In this document: positions 48,866 to 58,592 of the stretch, piece after piece | Layout: the number at the start of each line of letters is the position of its first letter | Numbering within the stretch: the first letter of the stretch is position 1 | Assembly: GCF_034627025.1 (NCBI RefSeq) | Contig: NZ_CP141048.1 | Span: 4,354,001 to 4,418,000 of the forward strand | Reading direction: 5' to 3' | DNA: 64,000 nucleotides | DNA from: Microvirga lotononidis | Lineage (GTDB): Bacteria > Pseudomonadota > Alphaproteobacteria > Rhizobiales > Beijerinckiaceae | Notes under the pieces: generated by a model | Told to the model about the DNA's origin: nothing | The model's input: the letters and a program-made list of their open reading frames with translations, nothing else | Database searches by the model: none | Made by a program: the position numbers and the translations under genes

Positions 48866-50989
48866 CTACGAATGCGCGAGGATTGCAAGGAGCAGCAGGG
48901 CGATGATGTTCGTGATCTTGATCGCCGGGTTCACGGCAGGGCCGGCCGTGTCCTTGTAAGGGTCGCCGACGGTATCGCCGGTGACGGAGGCCTTGTGGGC
49001 TTCCGAGCCCTTGTGATGGGTCGCGCCGGATGCATCCGTGAACCCGTCCTCGAAGGATTTCTTGGCATTGTCCCATGCGCCGCCGCCTGAGGTCATGGAG
49101 ATGGCCACGAAAAGTCCGGTCACGATCACGCCGAGCAGCATGGCGCCCACGGCCGAGAAAGCCTCGGATTTGCCCGCCACCCAGTAGACGACGAAGTACG
49201 TGACGATGGGCGCCAGCACCGGCAGGAGCGAGGGCACGATCATTTCCTTGATCGCCGCGCGAGTGAGCATATCGACGGCGCGGCCGTAATCGGGACGGTC
49301 CGTTCCGGCCATGATGCCGGGCCTCTCGCGGAACTGCCGGCGCACTTCCTCCACGACGGATCCCGCTGCTCGGCCAACCGCCGTCATGGCGATGCCGCCG
49401 AACAGGAACGGGATGAGACCACCGAACAAAAGGCCGACCACCACATAGGGATTGGTCAGCGAGAAGTTCGGCGCCACCCCCTGGAAGTAGGGATATTGCG
49501 CAGCGTTCTGCGTGAAGTAGTTCAAGTCGGACGTGTAGGCGGCGAACAGCACCAGCGCACCGAGGCCCGCGGAGCCGATGGCATAACCCTTCGTCACCGC
49601 CTTGGTGGTATTGCCGACCGCGTCAAGGGCATCCGTCGACTTGCGGACCTCTTTCGGCAGACCGGCCATCTCGGCGATGCCGCCGGCATTGTCGGTCACC
49701 GGGCCGAAGGCGTCGAGCGCCACGATCATGCCGGCGAGAGCCAGCATGGCCGTCACGGCAATCGCGATCCCGAACAGGCCCGCGAGCTTGAAGGCCACGA
49801 TGATGCCAGCGATGATCACGATCGTCGGCAGCGCCGTGGCTTCCAGCGAGACCGCAAGGCCCTGGATCACGTTGGTGCCGTGACCCGTTACGGAGGATTG
49901 CGCGATCGACCGGACGGGACGGAAGCCAACGCCGGTATAGTACTCAGTGATGACCACGATCAGCGCCGTGACGGCCAGACCGATGACGGCGCACCAGAAG
50001 AGCGCCTGACCGGTGAACTCGGAGCCGGCAATCGGCCCGAAACCAATCATCTGCCACGTGACGAGAGCGATCGCCGCCGCCGAGAGGATGCCGGTTGCGA
50101 TGAGGCCCTTGTAGAGCGCGCCCATGATGGACTCGTTCTGACCGAGCTTTACGAAGAAGGTGCCGATGATCGAGGTCACGATACAGGCCGCCCCGATGGC
50201 GAGCGGGTACATCAGCATGGTGTCGAGGGTTGCCTGACCGGCGAAGAAGATCGCCGCGAGCACCATGGTGGCGACCACGGTCACCGCATAGGTCTCGAAC
50301 AGGTCCGCCGCCATGCCGGCGCAGTCGCCGACATTGTCGCCCACGTTGTCGGCGATGGTGGCCGGATTGCGCGGGTCGTCTTCGGGAATGCCGGCCTCGA
50401 CCTTGCCGACGAGGTCGCCGCCCACGTCGGCACCCTTGGTGAAGATACCGCCGCCGAGACGGGCGAAGATCGAGATCAGGGAGGCTCCGAAGCCCAGGGC
50501 CACGAGGCTGTCGATGACCACGCGGTCGGACGGGTTCAGGCCGGAAACCCGGGTGAGATAGCCGTAGTAGAGCGCAACGCCGAGAAGCGCGAGACCCGCA
50601 ACCAGCATTCCGGTGACGGCGCCCGCCTTGAAGGCGACGTCGAGACCGCCGCCGAGCGACTGTGTGGCGGCCTGGGCGGTGCGGACATTGGCCCGGACCG
50701 ACACGTTCATGCCGATAAAGCCGGCGGCGCCGGAGAGGATGGCGCCGATGGCGAAGCCGATCGCGACCCGGATGCCGAGGAAGTAGGCGATGACGGCGAA
50801 CAAGACGACGCCCACGATGGCGATCGTGGCATATTGCCTGCGGAGATACGCTTTCGCGCCCTCGGCGATCGCACCGGCGATTTCCTGCATGCGCTGAGAA
50901 CCGGCGTCCCGCTTCATCACGTCGCCAATGGCCCAGAAGCCATAGACGATCGAGAGAACGCCGCCCACGATAATTAGGGTGAGTGCCAT
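48866..50989 (-). CDS. hppA: K+-insensitive pyrophosphate-energized proton pump
   Basis: A 707-residue membrane pyrophosphatase with about 16 helices that uses PPi hydrolysis to pump protons out of the cytoplasm. The PPi/Mg signature [35 protein letters not shown] is at residues 188-222 and the second acidic motif [12 protein letters not shown] at 426-437. The K+-type position reads [10 protein letters not shown] with Lys463 and Thr466, which marks the K+-independent class. The start is ATG 50989 with AGGA 7 bases upstream; ATG 50992 and a longer frame to 51031 are less likely. Monocistronic. Confidence 0.94.
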   Translation of the reverse strand: MALTLIIVGGVLSIVYGFWAIGDVMKRDAGSQRMQEIAGAIAEGAKAYLRRQYATIAIVGVVLFAVIAYFLGIRVAIGFAIGAILSGAAGFIGMNVSVRANVRTAQAATQSLGGGLDVAFKAGAVTGMLVAGLALLGVALYYGYLTRVSGLNPSDRVVIDSLVALGFGASLISIFARLGGGIFTKGADVGGDLVGKVEAGIPEDDPRNPATIADNVGDNVGDCAGMAADLFETYAVTVVATMVLAAIFFAGQATLDTMLMYPLAIGAACIVTSIIGTFFVKLGQNESIMGALYKGLIATGILSAAAIALVTWQMIGFGPIAGSEFTGQALFWCAVIGLAVTALIVVITEYYTGVGFRPVRSIAQSSVTGHGTNVIQGLAVSLEATALPTIVIIAGIIVAFKLAGLFGIAIAVTAMLALAGMIVALDAFGPVTDNAGGIAEMAGLPKEVRKSTDALDAVGNTTKAVTKGYAIGSAGLGALVLFAAYTSDLNYFTQNAAQYPYFQGVAPNFSLTNPYVVVGLLFGGLIPFLFGGIAMTAVGRAAGSVVEEVRRQFRERPGIMAGTDRPDYGRAVDMLTRAAIKEMIVPSLLPVLAPIVTYFVVYWVAGKSEAFSAVGAMLLGVIVTGLFVAISMTSGGGAWDNAKKSFEDGFTDASGATHHKGSEAHKASVTGDTVGDPYKDTAGPAVNPAIKITNIIALLLLAILAHS

Positions 50990-51146
50990 CATGCCATCCT
51001 TGTTATGGGAAAGCAGAAAGCCGCTCCTCAAGGCCCGTTTCTCGGCCTCGATCGGCCCCTACCCCCAGCGAACTTTATATTTGGTGGCAAAAAACTAGGC
51101 CGTACGCAACAATCCTACCGGCGCAACTCACAGAAAGGCCTTCATA

Positions 51147-51180
51147 CTTTAAGCGGGTGCGATCTTTAAGCGGGTGCGAT
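51147..51180. repeat. Tandem 17-bp duplication at the MFS stop codon
   Basis: The 17-base unit CTTTAAGCGGGTGCGAT occurs twice without gap (51147-51163 and 51164-51180). The second copy contains the last codons and the TAA stop of the MFS gene; the first lies in its 3' flank. Because 17 is not a multiple of 3 and the stop lies inside each unit, the duplication did not lengthen the protein. Confidence 0.9.
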
Positions 51181-52395
51181 CATCTTCGTCTTCTGCTGCC
51201 AAGCTAGAAGAAGTAGCGCGACGACGACCGGTGGGAAGACCAGCCAGGTCACGCTTTCCCAGCCGCCTGCGCTCAGGAGCTTGCCTGACGAGAAGGACGC
51301 CACGGCGACCGAGCCGAAGATCAGGAAATCGTTGGCTGCCTGGACCTTGGCACGCTCCTCGGGGCGGTAGCACTCGGTCACCAGGGCGGTCGCGCCGATG
51401 AAGCCCAGATTCCAGCCGAGCCCGAGCAGAACCAGAGCCGTCCAGAAATGGGCGATCCCGATGCCGGACAGGCCCACGAGGGCGGCAAGGGCGATCAGCA
51501 CGAGGCCCGCGGCCGTCACTGCCCCCTTGCCGAACCGGGCGATCAGCCGGCCGGTGAAGAAGCTCGGCCCGAACATCGCCAGGATATGCCATTGGATGCC
51601 GAGTGCCGCCGCGCTGACCGGGTGACCGCAGCCGATCATCGCCAGGGGAGCCGCGGTCATCATGAAGGTCATGAGGCTATAGGAGACGAGACCGGTCACG
51701 GCGGCGACGATGAAGCGGGGCTGGCGCACGATCTGGATCAGCGGCCTTCCGCCCGCTTTCGAAGAAGCGATCCCGAGCGGGGCCGGGCGCAGGAACGATA
51801 CGGCGATCATCGAGAGCATCGCCAGGGTGGCCTGCCCCAGGAACGCGCCCGCGAAGGGCGCCGCGTCGACCGCATCCCTCGTCCAGATCACGGTTTGCGG
51901 CCCGACGACGCCGGCCACGAGACCTCCCGTCATGACCCAGGAAATCGCCTTCGGCTTGAAAGCCTCGGAGGCCGTATCCGTCGCGGCAAAGCGATAGCTC
52001 TGGTTGAAGGAGCCGTAGCTGCCGATGATCAGGGTGCCGAGGCAGAACAGGGGGAAGCTGAAGGCCGCGATGCCGAAGGCGGCCAGGCAGCCGCCGGCAA
52101 GCCCGATGCCGGCGCCGACCATGTAGCCGATGCGCCGTCCAGCCTTGCGCATCAGCATGGCGGCCGGGACGGTACCGAGGGCGAGGCCCAGGTTCAGCAG
52201 GCTGATGGGAAGCGTCGCCAGCTCCTTGTTCGAGGCGAGCGACTGCCCCACGAGGCCGCCGAGGGACACGACGATGGCCGGGCTCGATCCGCCGAGGGCC
52301 ATCGCGACGGCGAGGACGACGGCGTTGCGCTTGGCAATGGAGTCGCTGGAAGCCGGGTGGAAGGAGGTATCAGAAATGCTGGTAGGAGCCGACAT
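51166..52395 (-). CDS. MFS transporter of unknown substrate
   Basis: A 409-residue major facilitator protein with about 12 transmembrane segments in two halves. It starts MSAPTSISDTSFHP and has AMLMRKAGRRIGYMVGAGIGLAGG after helix 2, an MFS loop 2-3-like motif (xxxRKxGRRxGYxxG). The C-terminal half shows LIARFGKGAVTAAGLVLIALAALVGL. The substrate cannot be read from the sequence. Its start overlaps the end of thiL by 26 bases, so it is probably coupled to thiL. Confidence 0.85.
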   Translation of the reverse strand: MSAPTSISDTSFHPASSDSIAKRNAVVLAVAMALGGSSPAIVVSLGGLVGQSLASNKELATLPISLLNLGLALGTVPAAMLMRKAGRRIGYMVGAGIGLAGGCLAAFGIAAFSFPLFCLGTLIIGSYGSFNQSYRFAATDTASEAFKPKAISWVMTGGLVAGVVGPQTVIWTRDAVDAAPFAGAFLGQATLAMLSMIAVSFLRPAPLGIASSKAGGRPLIQIVRQPRFIVAAVTGLVSYSLMTFMMTAAPLAMIGCGHPVSAAALGIQWHILAMFGPSFFTGRLIARFGKGAVTAAGLVLIALAALVGLSGIGIAHFWTALVLLGLGWNLGFIGATALVTECYRPEERAKVQAANDFLIFGSVAVASFSSGKLLSAGGWESVTWLVFPPVVVALLLLAWQQKTKMIAPA

Positions 52396-53359
52396 CGTAG
52401 CGTCTTTCGAGACCGTTCATCCGAAAGACGGGCAAGTCACGTCCGGGGACGACTCGGCCGATCACGGAGAGGGCGATCCCGACCCTATCGGCCTCTTTCC
52501 GGAAAGTGTCGAGATTCATTTCCGACACGGTACAGAGAATTTCGTAATCGTCTCCCCCGGTCAGGGCGAGGTCGAGCAGATCCGGCGAAGCCTGGATTGC
52601 CCTTGCGGCCGCCCCGGAGAGCGGCACCCGGTCAGCCTCGATGAGAGCGCTGGCTCCGCTGACCCGCATCATCTTGGCGAGGTCGCCTGCGAGGCCATCG
52701 GAGACGTCCATGGCGGCGCTGGCATGGTCGCGCAGGGCGGCAGCCAGACGATGGCGGGGCCGGGGGTGGAGATAGCGATCGGCGAGATGGGCCTTCTCAT
52801 CCGGAGAAAGACTCCCGGCCCAGGCCGGGTCGGAGCGGAGCTTCAAGCCCAGGGCGGCGTCGCCGATGGTGCCCGTGACGCAGATCAGGTCGCCGACCCG
52901 GGCGCTCGTGCGCCGGACCATGCGGCCGGCCGGAACTTCGCCGACGGCCGTGACCGACAGGGTCAGGGGCCCCGTGGTCTTCACGGTGTCGCCTCCGAGG
53001 AGCGGGCAGGCGAAATCGCGCGATGCCTCCCCAAGGCCTGCGGCAAAGGCGGTGAGCCATTCCTCGGTCCAGGTTCCCGGCAACGCGAGGCTCAGCAGGA
53101 ACCCGGCCGGGTCGGCACCCTTGGCGGCGAGATCCGAGACGTTCACGCCCAGAGCCTTGCGGGCGATGGAGCCGGGAGCATCCTCAGGCAGGAAATGGAC
53201 ACGCTCGACCAAGGCATCCGCGGTGAGGACGAGATCGTGTCCCGGTTTGGGCGTCAGACAGGCCGCATCATCCGTGAGGCCGAGGCCGCCCGTACCGGCG
53301 ATGGGGGCGAAGAAACGGGCGATGAGGCTGTCCTCGCCCGGGCGTTCCGTCGAACTCAT
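52370..53359 (-). CDS. thiL: Thiamine-monophosphate kinase
   Basis: A 329-residue kinase that makes thiamine diphosphate from thiamine monophosphate with ATP. The N-terminus (EDSLIARFFAPIAG) and metal motifs DDAACLTP, DALVERVHF, GGDTVKT and DVSDGLAGDLAKMM match the AIR synthase/PurM-like fold of ThiL. It follows nusB by 28 bases; the nusB-thiL pair next to ribH is common in Proteobacteria. Confidence 0.95.
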   Translation of the reverse strand: MSSTERPGEDSLIARFFAPIAGTGGLGLTDDAACLTPKPGHDLVLTADALVERVHFLPEDAPGSIARKALGVNVSDLAAKGADPAGFLLSLALPGTWTEEWLTAFAAGLGEASRDFACPLLGGDTVKTTGPLTLSVTAVGEVPAGRMVRRTSARVGDLICVTGTIGDAALGLKLRSDPAWAGSLSPDEKAHLADRYLHPRPRHRLAAALRDHASAAMDVSDGLAGDLAKMMRVSGASALIEADRVPLSGAAARAIQASPDLLDLALTGGDDYEILCTVSEMNLDTFRKEADRVGIALSVIGRVVPGRDLPVFRMNGLERRYDVGSYQHF

Positions 53360-53387
53360 CGGTCAACCGCCCTCGCCCGCATGAGGC

Positions 53388-53870
53388 CTACCGCTTGCCC
53401 TGCCCGGCTGCCTTCTTTTCGAGTTCGCCTGGACGGACGTCGCGGGCGAGCTTGTCGAGAACGGCGTTCACGAGACCGGGCTCGTCGTCACCGTAGAAGC
53501 CGTGGGTCACGTCGACATATTCCGTGATGACGACGCGGGCCGGCACGTCCTTGCGGTACATGAGCTCGTAGCCGCCCGCCCGCAGGATGGCGCGCAGGAC
53601 GGCCTCGATGCGCGTCAGCGGCCAATCGGTGGCGAGCGCGCTGTCGATCTTCACGTCGATCTCGCGCTGGTTCTTGACCACGCCCGAGAGGATGTCGCGG
53701 AAGAAGACGTTGTCCGAGGGCTGGAACTCGATTCCCTCGACCTCGCGGCCGATCCAGAAGGTCTCGAACTCGGCGAGCGCGTCGAGGACCGTCTTGCCGG
53801 ACACGTCCATCTGGTAGAGGGCCTGGACGGCAGCGAGGCGAGCGGCCGAGCGCTCTGCTGGCTTCGTCAT
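53388..53870 (-). CDS. nusB: Transcription antitermination protein NusB
   Basis: A 160-residue helical protein that pairs with NusE (S10) on boxA RNA during rRNA transcription. Recognisable are ERSAARLAAVQALYQMDVSGKTV near the N-terminus and the C-terminal RAGGYELMYRKDVPARVVITEYVDVTHGFYGDDEPGLVNAVLDKLARD. It begins 2 bases after the ribH stop. Confidence 0.96.
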   Translation of the reverse strand: MTKPAERSAARLAAVQALYQMDVSGKTVLDALAEFETFWIGREVEGIEFQPSDNVFFRDILSGVVKNQREIDVKIDSALATDWPLTRIEAVLRAILRAGGYELMYRKDVPARVVITEYVDVTHGFYGDDEPGLVNAVLDKLARDVRPGELEKKAAGQGKR

Positions 53871-53872
53871 GA

Positions 53873-54361
53873 TCAGGCCTCCAGTTTCTGTTTGATGCGC
53901 AGCACGGCCAGAGCCGCATCGACCGCTCCGCCACCCTTATTCAATTCGCTCACGCTCGCGCGGGTCCAGGCCTGCTGATCATTCTCCACCGTGAGGATTC
54001 CGTTGGCGAGCGGGATCTTGCGGGCGACGGACAGGTCCATGAGGGCGCGGGCGCTCTCGCCGGCGACGATGTCGTAGTGCCCGGTCTCGCCGCGGATGAC
54101 GCAGCCCAGGGCCACAACGGCGTCGTAGGGCCTGCCGGCCTTCTCGGCGGCATCGAGCGCGATGGCGATGGTGGCGGGGATTTCGAGCGCGCCATCGAGG
54201 GTCAGCACGTCCATGGAGGCCTGCGCGGCGTCGACGGCGCCCCTGGCGCCGCGCAGAAGTTCATCGGCGATGTCGTCGTAGAACCGGGCCTCGACGACCA
54301 GGATGCGGGCGCCGGGGACCGGCGGACGGGGGCTTTTCGGCTTATCGGAAGGCGCGACCAT
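53873..54361 (-). CDS. ribH: 6,7-dimethyl-8-ribityllumazine synthase
   Basis: A 162-residue lumazine synthase, the step before riboflavin synthase. Typical motifs: [30 protein letters not shown] and [22 protein letters not shown] with the phosphate-binding residues. The rib gene order on this strand is nrdR-ribD-ribE, then ribH-nusB-thiL after a spacer of 263 bases with two palindromes. Confidence 0.95.
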   Translation of the reverse strand: MVAPSDKPKSPRPPVPGARILVVEARFYDDIADELLRGARGAVDAAQASMDVLTLDGALEIPATIAIALDAAEKAGRPYDAVVALGCVIRGETGHYDIVAGESARALMDLSVARKIPLANGILTVENDQQAWTRASVSELNKGGGAVDAALAVLRIKQKLEA

Positions 54362-54435
54362 GGCAAACTCTTCAAAGATCTATCGCGAGCAATCGCCTTC
54401 ATCCTGCGGACGGCCGGACCTTCAACCCTCACGTC

Positions 54436-54458
54436 ATCACCGGCCCTGTGCCGGTGAT
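54436..54458. repeat. ATCACCGGC/GCCGGTGAT palindrome (ribE-ribH spacer)
   Basis: ATCACCGGC (54436-54444) and GCCGGTGAT (54450-54458) pair perfectly around CCTGT. The same arms occur at 58540-58562, and a decayed copy at 61730-61754. All three are intergenic. Confidence 0.75.
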
Positions 54459-54494
54459 CCCGATCCGAAAAGCGCGGCGCTTCACAGCATCGGG

Positions 54495-54517
54495 ATGGCC
54501 GGGACAAGCCCGGCCAT
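54495..54517. repeat. ATGGCCGGG/CCCGGCCAT palindrome (ribE-ribH spacer)
   Basis: ATGGCCGGG (54495-54503) and CCCGGCCAT (54509-54517) pair perfectly around ACAAG. It is a third member of the family at 40141 and 48767. Two palindromes of different families lie side by side in this spacer. Confidence 0.75.
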
Positions 54518-54624
54518 GACGTCCAGAGGTTCAAAGTGCGAGACTTGCGAACCCTTGGATCTTATTTCCAGCAGACCATGATGAGGGCAAAGCCCTGACA
54601 AAGAGGAAAACGTAAGGCGTTCCC

Positions 54625-55260
54625 CTACTCCGCCCGGCGCGCATCCGCAAGCCGCGCGGCGTAGCGGGCCATGAGATCGACTTCGAGGTTGAGCTTGTCG
54701 CCCACCTGCCGGTCGCCCCAGGTGGTCACCGTGAGGGTGTGCGGGATGATGAGGACGGAGAACATGTCGTCGTTGACCGAATTCACCGTCAGCGACGTTC
54801 CGTCCAGGCAGACCGAGCCCTTCTCGGCGATGAACGGTGCCAGCGCATGTGGCGCCTTGATGGTGAAACGGGCGGTCGGTCCCCACGGGTCGTCGCCGGC
54901 GGTGATCGATTCCTTGGCCACGATGGTGGCGATGCCGTCCACGTGTCCGGTCACGATATGGCCGCCGAGCTCGTCGCCGATCCTCAGGGACCGCTCCAGG
55001 TTGATTCTGGTGCCTGCGTGCCAGTTGTCCACGGTAGTGCGGTCGAGGGTTTCGGCTGCTGCATCGACGTCGAACCAGCATCCGCCCTCGCGGGCTCCGA
55101 CCGCTACAACGGTCAGGCAGGGCCCGCCGCAGGCGATGGAGGCGCCCAGCGCGATCGTGGCGGGGTCGTATGACGAATGAATACGCAGGCGCTTCAGGGT
55201 CCCCTGAGCGCCCTCGGCGGTTGCGATCTCACCGACATCGGTGACGATACCCGTGAACAT
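54625..55260 (-). CDS. ribE: Riboflavin synthase, alpha subunit
   Basis: A 211-residue protein with two lumazine-binding repeats. It starts [17 protein letters not shown], the invariant N-terminus of riboflavin synthase; the repeats begin there and at ELGGHIVTGHVDGIATI. It converts two lumazines to riboflavin and a pyrimidine. Its ATG shares one base with the ribD stop (TGATG), so it is coupled to ribD. A longer frame from 55314 is not supported. Confidence 0.95.
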   Translation of the reverse strand: MFTGIVTDVGEIATAEGAQGTLKRLRIHSSYDPATIALGASIACGGPCLTVVAVGAREGGCWFDVDAAAETLDRTTVDNWHAGTRINLERSLRIGDELGGHIVTGHVDGIATIVAKESITAGDDPWGPTARFTIKAPHALAPFIAEKGSVCLDGTSLTVNSVNDDMFSVLIIPHTLTVTTWGDRQVGDKLNLEVDLMARYAARLADARRAE

Positions 55261-56408
55261 CAGGGTCTCTCCCAAAACATGAAAAGATCGGGGCCGATCT
55301 GCTCCTCGGCCCATAAATCGAGGTGGTCCATGCGGTCCTGCAGCGACAAGCCCAAAGCCGGCACGTCGCCCTGTCCCCGGACGGAGCGGCCGGTGACGAG
55401 AACCAGCTCGTCGACGAGGTCGGCCTTGGCGAGCGCATCGGCCAGATCCGGCCCACCCTCGCAGAAGACCTGCGTGATTCCGCGCGCGCCGAGAAGCTGA
55501 AGGGCTTCGGGCAGCGAGGCGCGGCCGGTTTCATCCGCCGACACGCGCATGACCTCGACGCCGTGGGCCGTGAGGGCCTTTTCCGCGTCGACGGGAGCCG
55601 TGACGCTGGCAACGATCCAGGTCGGGATCTCCCTTGCCCCCGTGACCACCCTGGACGTGGGCGGCGTGCGCAGGTTCGAATCGACCACGATGCGGACAGG
55701 CGAGCGGGATTCGAGCCCCGGAAGGCGCACGTTCAGCAGCGGATCGTCCGCGAGAACCGTCCCGACGCCGACCATGATGGCGTCCGCATGGGCGCGCATC
55801 ACGTGGACCTTCGCGTTGGCGATCTCGCCCGTGAGCATCAGGCGCGGACCGTGGCGGGAACCGGCGAGGCCCTCGGTGCTGCGCGCAAGTTTTACCGTGA
55901 CGGCAGGCCGCCCCTTTGAGACCCGGGTGATATGCCCGCGATGAAGCCGTGCGCCCTCATCGGCGAGACAGCCGGCGGTCATGGGAATGCCCGACCGCTC
56001 GAAACGCTCCAGCCCCTGACCGGCAGCATGCGGGCTCGGATCGGCGACGCTGACCACGAGGCGGCCGATTCCGGCGGCCACGATCAGGTCCGTGCAGGAC
56101 GGACCGTCATCCCGGCTGCTGCGGGTAGCGCACGGTTCGAGAGAAACGTAGAGCGTGGCGCCTCTCGCACGCTCGCCTGCGGCGGCCAGGGCCACGCGCT
56201 CCGCATGGGGACGCCCGCCCGGCTGGGTGGCGCCCTGGGCCATGATGACCGGAGCATCGCCGCTCTCGTCCACGACGACGGAGCCTACGGACGGGTTGGG
56301 CCATGTCAGGCCGAGATTGCGCTCGCCGAGGGCGATGGCGAGGCGCATGAAGCGCTCATCGCGACCGGCGCGGTCGAATGGCTGCCCTGCCGTTCCCGAC
56401 GTGCTCAT
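55260..56408 (-). CDS. ribD: Bifunctional riboflavin biosynthesis deaminase/reductase RibD
   Basis: A 382-residue enzyme with an N-terminal zinc deaminase and a C-terminal reductase domain ([22 protein letters not shown] onward) acting on the early pyrimidine intermediates. The zinc ligands appear as His68-Ala-Glu70 (PHAERVAL), Cys93 in [13 protein letters not shown] and Cys105 in GPSC. The usual spacing CSHHGRTPPC is altered: 11 residues lie between the cysteines and the CSH motif is missing. A variant zinc loop of this kind seems to occur in some Hyphomicrobiales. Its start overlaps nrdR by 4 bases (ATGA). Confidence 0.92.
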   Translation of the reverse strand: MSTSGTAGQPFDRAGRDERFMRLAIALGERNLGLTWPNPSVGSVVVDESGDAPVIMAQGATQPGGRPHAERVALAAAGERARGATLYVSLEPCATRSSRDDGPSCTDLIVAAGIGRLVVSVADPSPHAAGQGLERFERSGIPMTAGCLADEGARLHRGHITRVSKGRPAVTVKLARSTEGLAGSRHGPRLMLTGEIANAKVHVMRAHADAIMVGVGTVLADDPLLNVRLPGLESRSPVRIVVDSNLRTPPTSRVVTGAREIPTWIVASVTAPVDAEKALTAHGVEVMRVSADETGRASLPEALQLLGARGITQVFCEGGPDLADALAKADLVDELVLVTGRSVRGQGDVPALGLSLQDRMDHLDLWAEEQIGPDLFMFWERP

Positions 56409-56908
56409 GGCTCGCTCGGAGCGCGCTTCTTCTTCGGCGGCGGCGGAAGATCGTCCTCGCCTTCAGCCAGTTTGCCAAGAATTTCCTCGAAGTCCTTGGC
56501 CTCGCGGAAGTTCTTGTAAACGGAAGCGAAGCGCACATAGGCCACGTCGTCGAGGCCCTTCAGACCTTCCATGACCAGCTCACCCACGGTTTCACTCGGA
56601 ACCTCGCCATCGCCCATGCTCTCGAGCTGGCGCACGATTCCGTTGATCATGCGCTCGACCCGCTCAGGGTCCACCGGACGCTTGCGGAGCGCGACCTCCA
56701 CCGATTGCTGGAGCTTGTCGCGGTCGAACGGTACCCGCCGGCCCGAGCGCTTCAGGACCGTCAGTTCGCGCAGCTGCACGCGTTCGAAGGTCGTGAAGCG
56801 GCCGCCGCAATCCGGACAGATGCGGCGACGACGGATGGACGAGGAATCGTCCGTGGGGCGGGAATCCTTCACCTGGGTGTCCAGGCTCCCGCAATAGGGG
56901 CAACGCAT
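56405..56908 (-). CDS. nrdR: Transcriptional repressor NrdR
   Basis: A 167-residue repressor of ribonucleotide reductase genes. The N-terminal zinc ribbon has Cys3, Cys6, Cys31 and Cys34 (MRCPYCG ... [13 protein letters not shown]), followed by an ATP-cone domain from about residue 50 ([23 protein letters not shown]). The C-terminal [13 protein letters not shown] tail is basic and proline-rich. It lies between glyA and ribD, the usual place, 15 bases after glyA. Confidence 0.95.
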   Translation of the reverse strand: MRCPYCGSLDTQVKDSRPTDDSSSIRRRRICPDCGGRFTTFERVQLRELTVLKRSGRRVPFDRDKLQQSVEVALRKRPVDPERVERMINGIVRQLESMGDGEVPSETVGELVMEGLKGLDDVAYVRFASVYKNFREAKDFEEILGKLAEGEDDLPPPPKKKRAPSEP

Positions 56909-56923
56909 GGATCAGCCTAAACC

Positions 56924-58228
56924 TCAGGCATAGATCGGGAAGCGGCGAGTCAGCTCGTGGACGCGGTGCTTGACCAATTCCTCGACCGAGGCATTGGCCT
57001 CGTCACCGTGCTTCGCGAGCCCGTCGAGGGTCTCCACGATCAACTCGCCCACTCTCTTGAACTCGGCCACGCCGAAGCCGCGCGAGGTGGCCGCGGGGGT
57101 GCCCAGCCGGATGCCGGAGGTGACCATCGGCTTCTCGGGATCGAACGGCACGCCGTTCTTGTTGCAGGTGATGTGGGCGCGGCCCAAAGCCGCCTCGGCA
57201 GCCTTGCCGGTGAGCTTCTTCGGGCGCAGGTCTACCAGCATCAGGTGGTTGTCCGTGCCGCCGGCCACGATGGCATAGCCGTTGGCCAGCATCGTGTCGG
57301 CCAGAACCTTGGCGTTCTCGACCACCGAACGGGCATAGAGCTTGAACTCGGGGCGCAGGGCTTCGCCGAAGGCGACGGCCTTCGCCGCGATCACGTGCAT
57401 GAGCGGTCCGCCCTGGAGACCGGGGAAGATCGCGGAGTTGACCTTCTTGGCGATGTCCTCGTCGTTGGTGAGGATCATGCCGCCGCGCGGGCCGCGTAGG
57501 GTCTTGTGGGTCGTGGTGGTGACCACATGGGCGTGCGGGAACGGCGACGGATGCGCGCCACCGGCCACGAGACCGGCGAAGTGGGCGATGTCGACCATGA
57601 AGAAGGCCCCGACCTCGTCGGCGATCTCGCGGAAGCGGGCGAAATCCCAGAAGCGGGAATAGGCCGAGCCGCCGGCGACGATGACCTTCGGCTTGTGGGT
57701 CCGGGCGAGTTCCGCGACCTCGTCCATGTCGATGATCTGGTCGCTCTCGCGCACCTTGTAGCTCACCACGTTGAACCACTTGCCGGACATGTTGACCGGC
57801 GAGCCATGGGTCAGGTGACCGCCGCAGGCGAGGTCGAGACCCATGAAGGTGTCGCCGGGCTTCATCAGGGCCATGAACACGGCCTGGTTGGCCTGGGAGC
57901 CGGAATTGGCCTGGACGTTGGCGAACTTGCAGTCGAACAGCCGCTTGGCGCGCTCGATGGCGAGTTCCTCGGCCATGTCGACGAACTGGCAGCCGCCGTA
58001 ATAGCGACGGCCCGGATAGCCTTCGGCGTACTTGTTCGTCATCACCGAGCCCTGGGCTTCCAGGACGGCGCGGGAGACGATGTTCTCGGAGGCGATCAGC
58101 TCGATCTCGTCGCGCTGGCGACCGAGCTCAAGCCCGATGGCGCGGGCGATCTCAGGATCGCTGTCGGCGAGGCCTGCCGAGAAAAAGCTGTTGGACAGAT
58201 GGGTGTGTGCCGCTTCACTCGCGCTCAT
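56924..58228 (-). CDS. glyA: Serine hydroxymethyltransferase
   Basis: A 434-residue PLP enzyme that interconverts serine and glycine with tetrahydrofolate, the main one-carbon source. The PLP lysine is in [18 protein letters not shown], and [20 protein letters not shown] and [11 protein letters not shown] are family blocks. In methylotrophic relatives GlyA also serves the serine cycle. It is upstream of nrdR in the same unit. Confidence 0.97.
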   Translation of the reverse strand: MSASEAAHTHLSNSFFSAGLADSDPEIARAIGLELGRQRDEIELIASENIVSRAVLEAQGSVMTNKYAEGYPGRRYYGGCQFVDMAEELAIERAKRLFDCKFANVQANSGSQANQAVFMALMKPGDTFMGLDLACGGHLTHGSPVNMSGKWFNVVSYKVRESDQIIDMDEVAELARTHKPKVIVAGGSAYSRFWDFARFREIADEVGAFFMVDIAHFAGLVAGGAHPSPFPHAHVVTTTTHKTLRGPRGGMILTNDEDIAKKVNSAIFPGLQGGPLMHVIAAKAVAFGEALRPEFKLYARSVVENAKVLADTMLANGYAIVAGGTDNHLMLVDLRPKKLTGKAAEAALGRAHITCNKNGVPFDPEKPMVTSGIRLGTPAATSRGFGVAEFKRVGELIVETLDGLAKHGDEANASVEELVKHRVHELTRRFPIYA

Positions 58229-58592
58229 GGGATACCCTCGCCTTCCTGTGAGCCTTAGCCGAACCGGCCGCTCGATCCGAAATTGCCCTGGGCCTTTATC
58301 ATGGCAGGCTCCGGAGAGCCAACATGTTCCGGAGAGATGTCTGTGCGGGCGCGGAAATGCAATGGGCGGGAGAGGTCGGTGTCATTCCCGGCCGGAGATG
58401 CCGGAGCCATCGGAGGGGAAGGGAATCCGTGGCGCCAAGTGTAATCGTGGATCCCCTTCCCGGCCTTCGGCCGCCGGGGACGACACCCGCCGCGTCATGG
58501 CCTCCGAGCATCCACCTGAGAACAAGCGCCCAAAACGAAATCACCGGCGCGGGGCCGGTGATGACGTATCGGTCTAAAGCTGTCTCAGAACC
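58229..58592. other. glyA upstream region with intergenic mosaic repeats
   Basis: The 364 bases between the glyA start and the L,D-transpeptidase stop contain no convincing gene. An imperfect long inverted repeat (GGGGAAGGGAATCC near 58411 against GGATCCCCTTCCC near 58452-58464) and several GGCCGGAGATGCCGG-type stems fill 58380-58480, then the palindrome at 58540-58562. An 81-codon frame on the - strand here consists of repeat sequence. The glyA promoter should lie at the left end of the region. Confidence 0.5.
58540..58562 (-). terminator. Palindrome acting as terminator of the L,D-transpeptidase gene
   Basis: ATCACCGGC (58540-58548) and GCCGGTGAT (58554-58562) form a perfect 9-bp stem around GCGGG. 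On the - strand it is followed by TTCGTTTT and lies 30 bases after the gene stop. It belongs to the repeat family at 54436-54458. Confidence 0.6.

Noticed and set aside
54362..54624. FMN riboswitch before ribH
   Set aside because: The conserved RFN motifs are not visible; the spacer is accounted for by two palindromic repeats.
58299..58544. 81-codon frame on the - strand upstream of glyA
   Set aside because: It consists of intergenic mosaic repeat sequence; the translated product has the low-complexity GGRRPGRGS character of such repeats.
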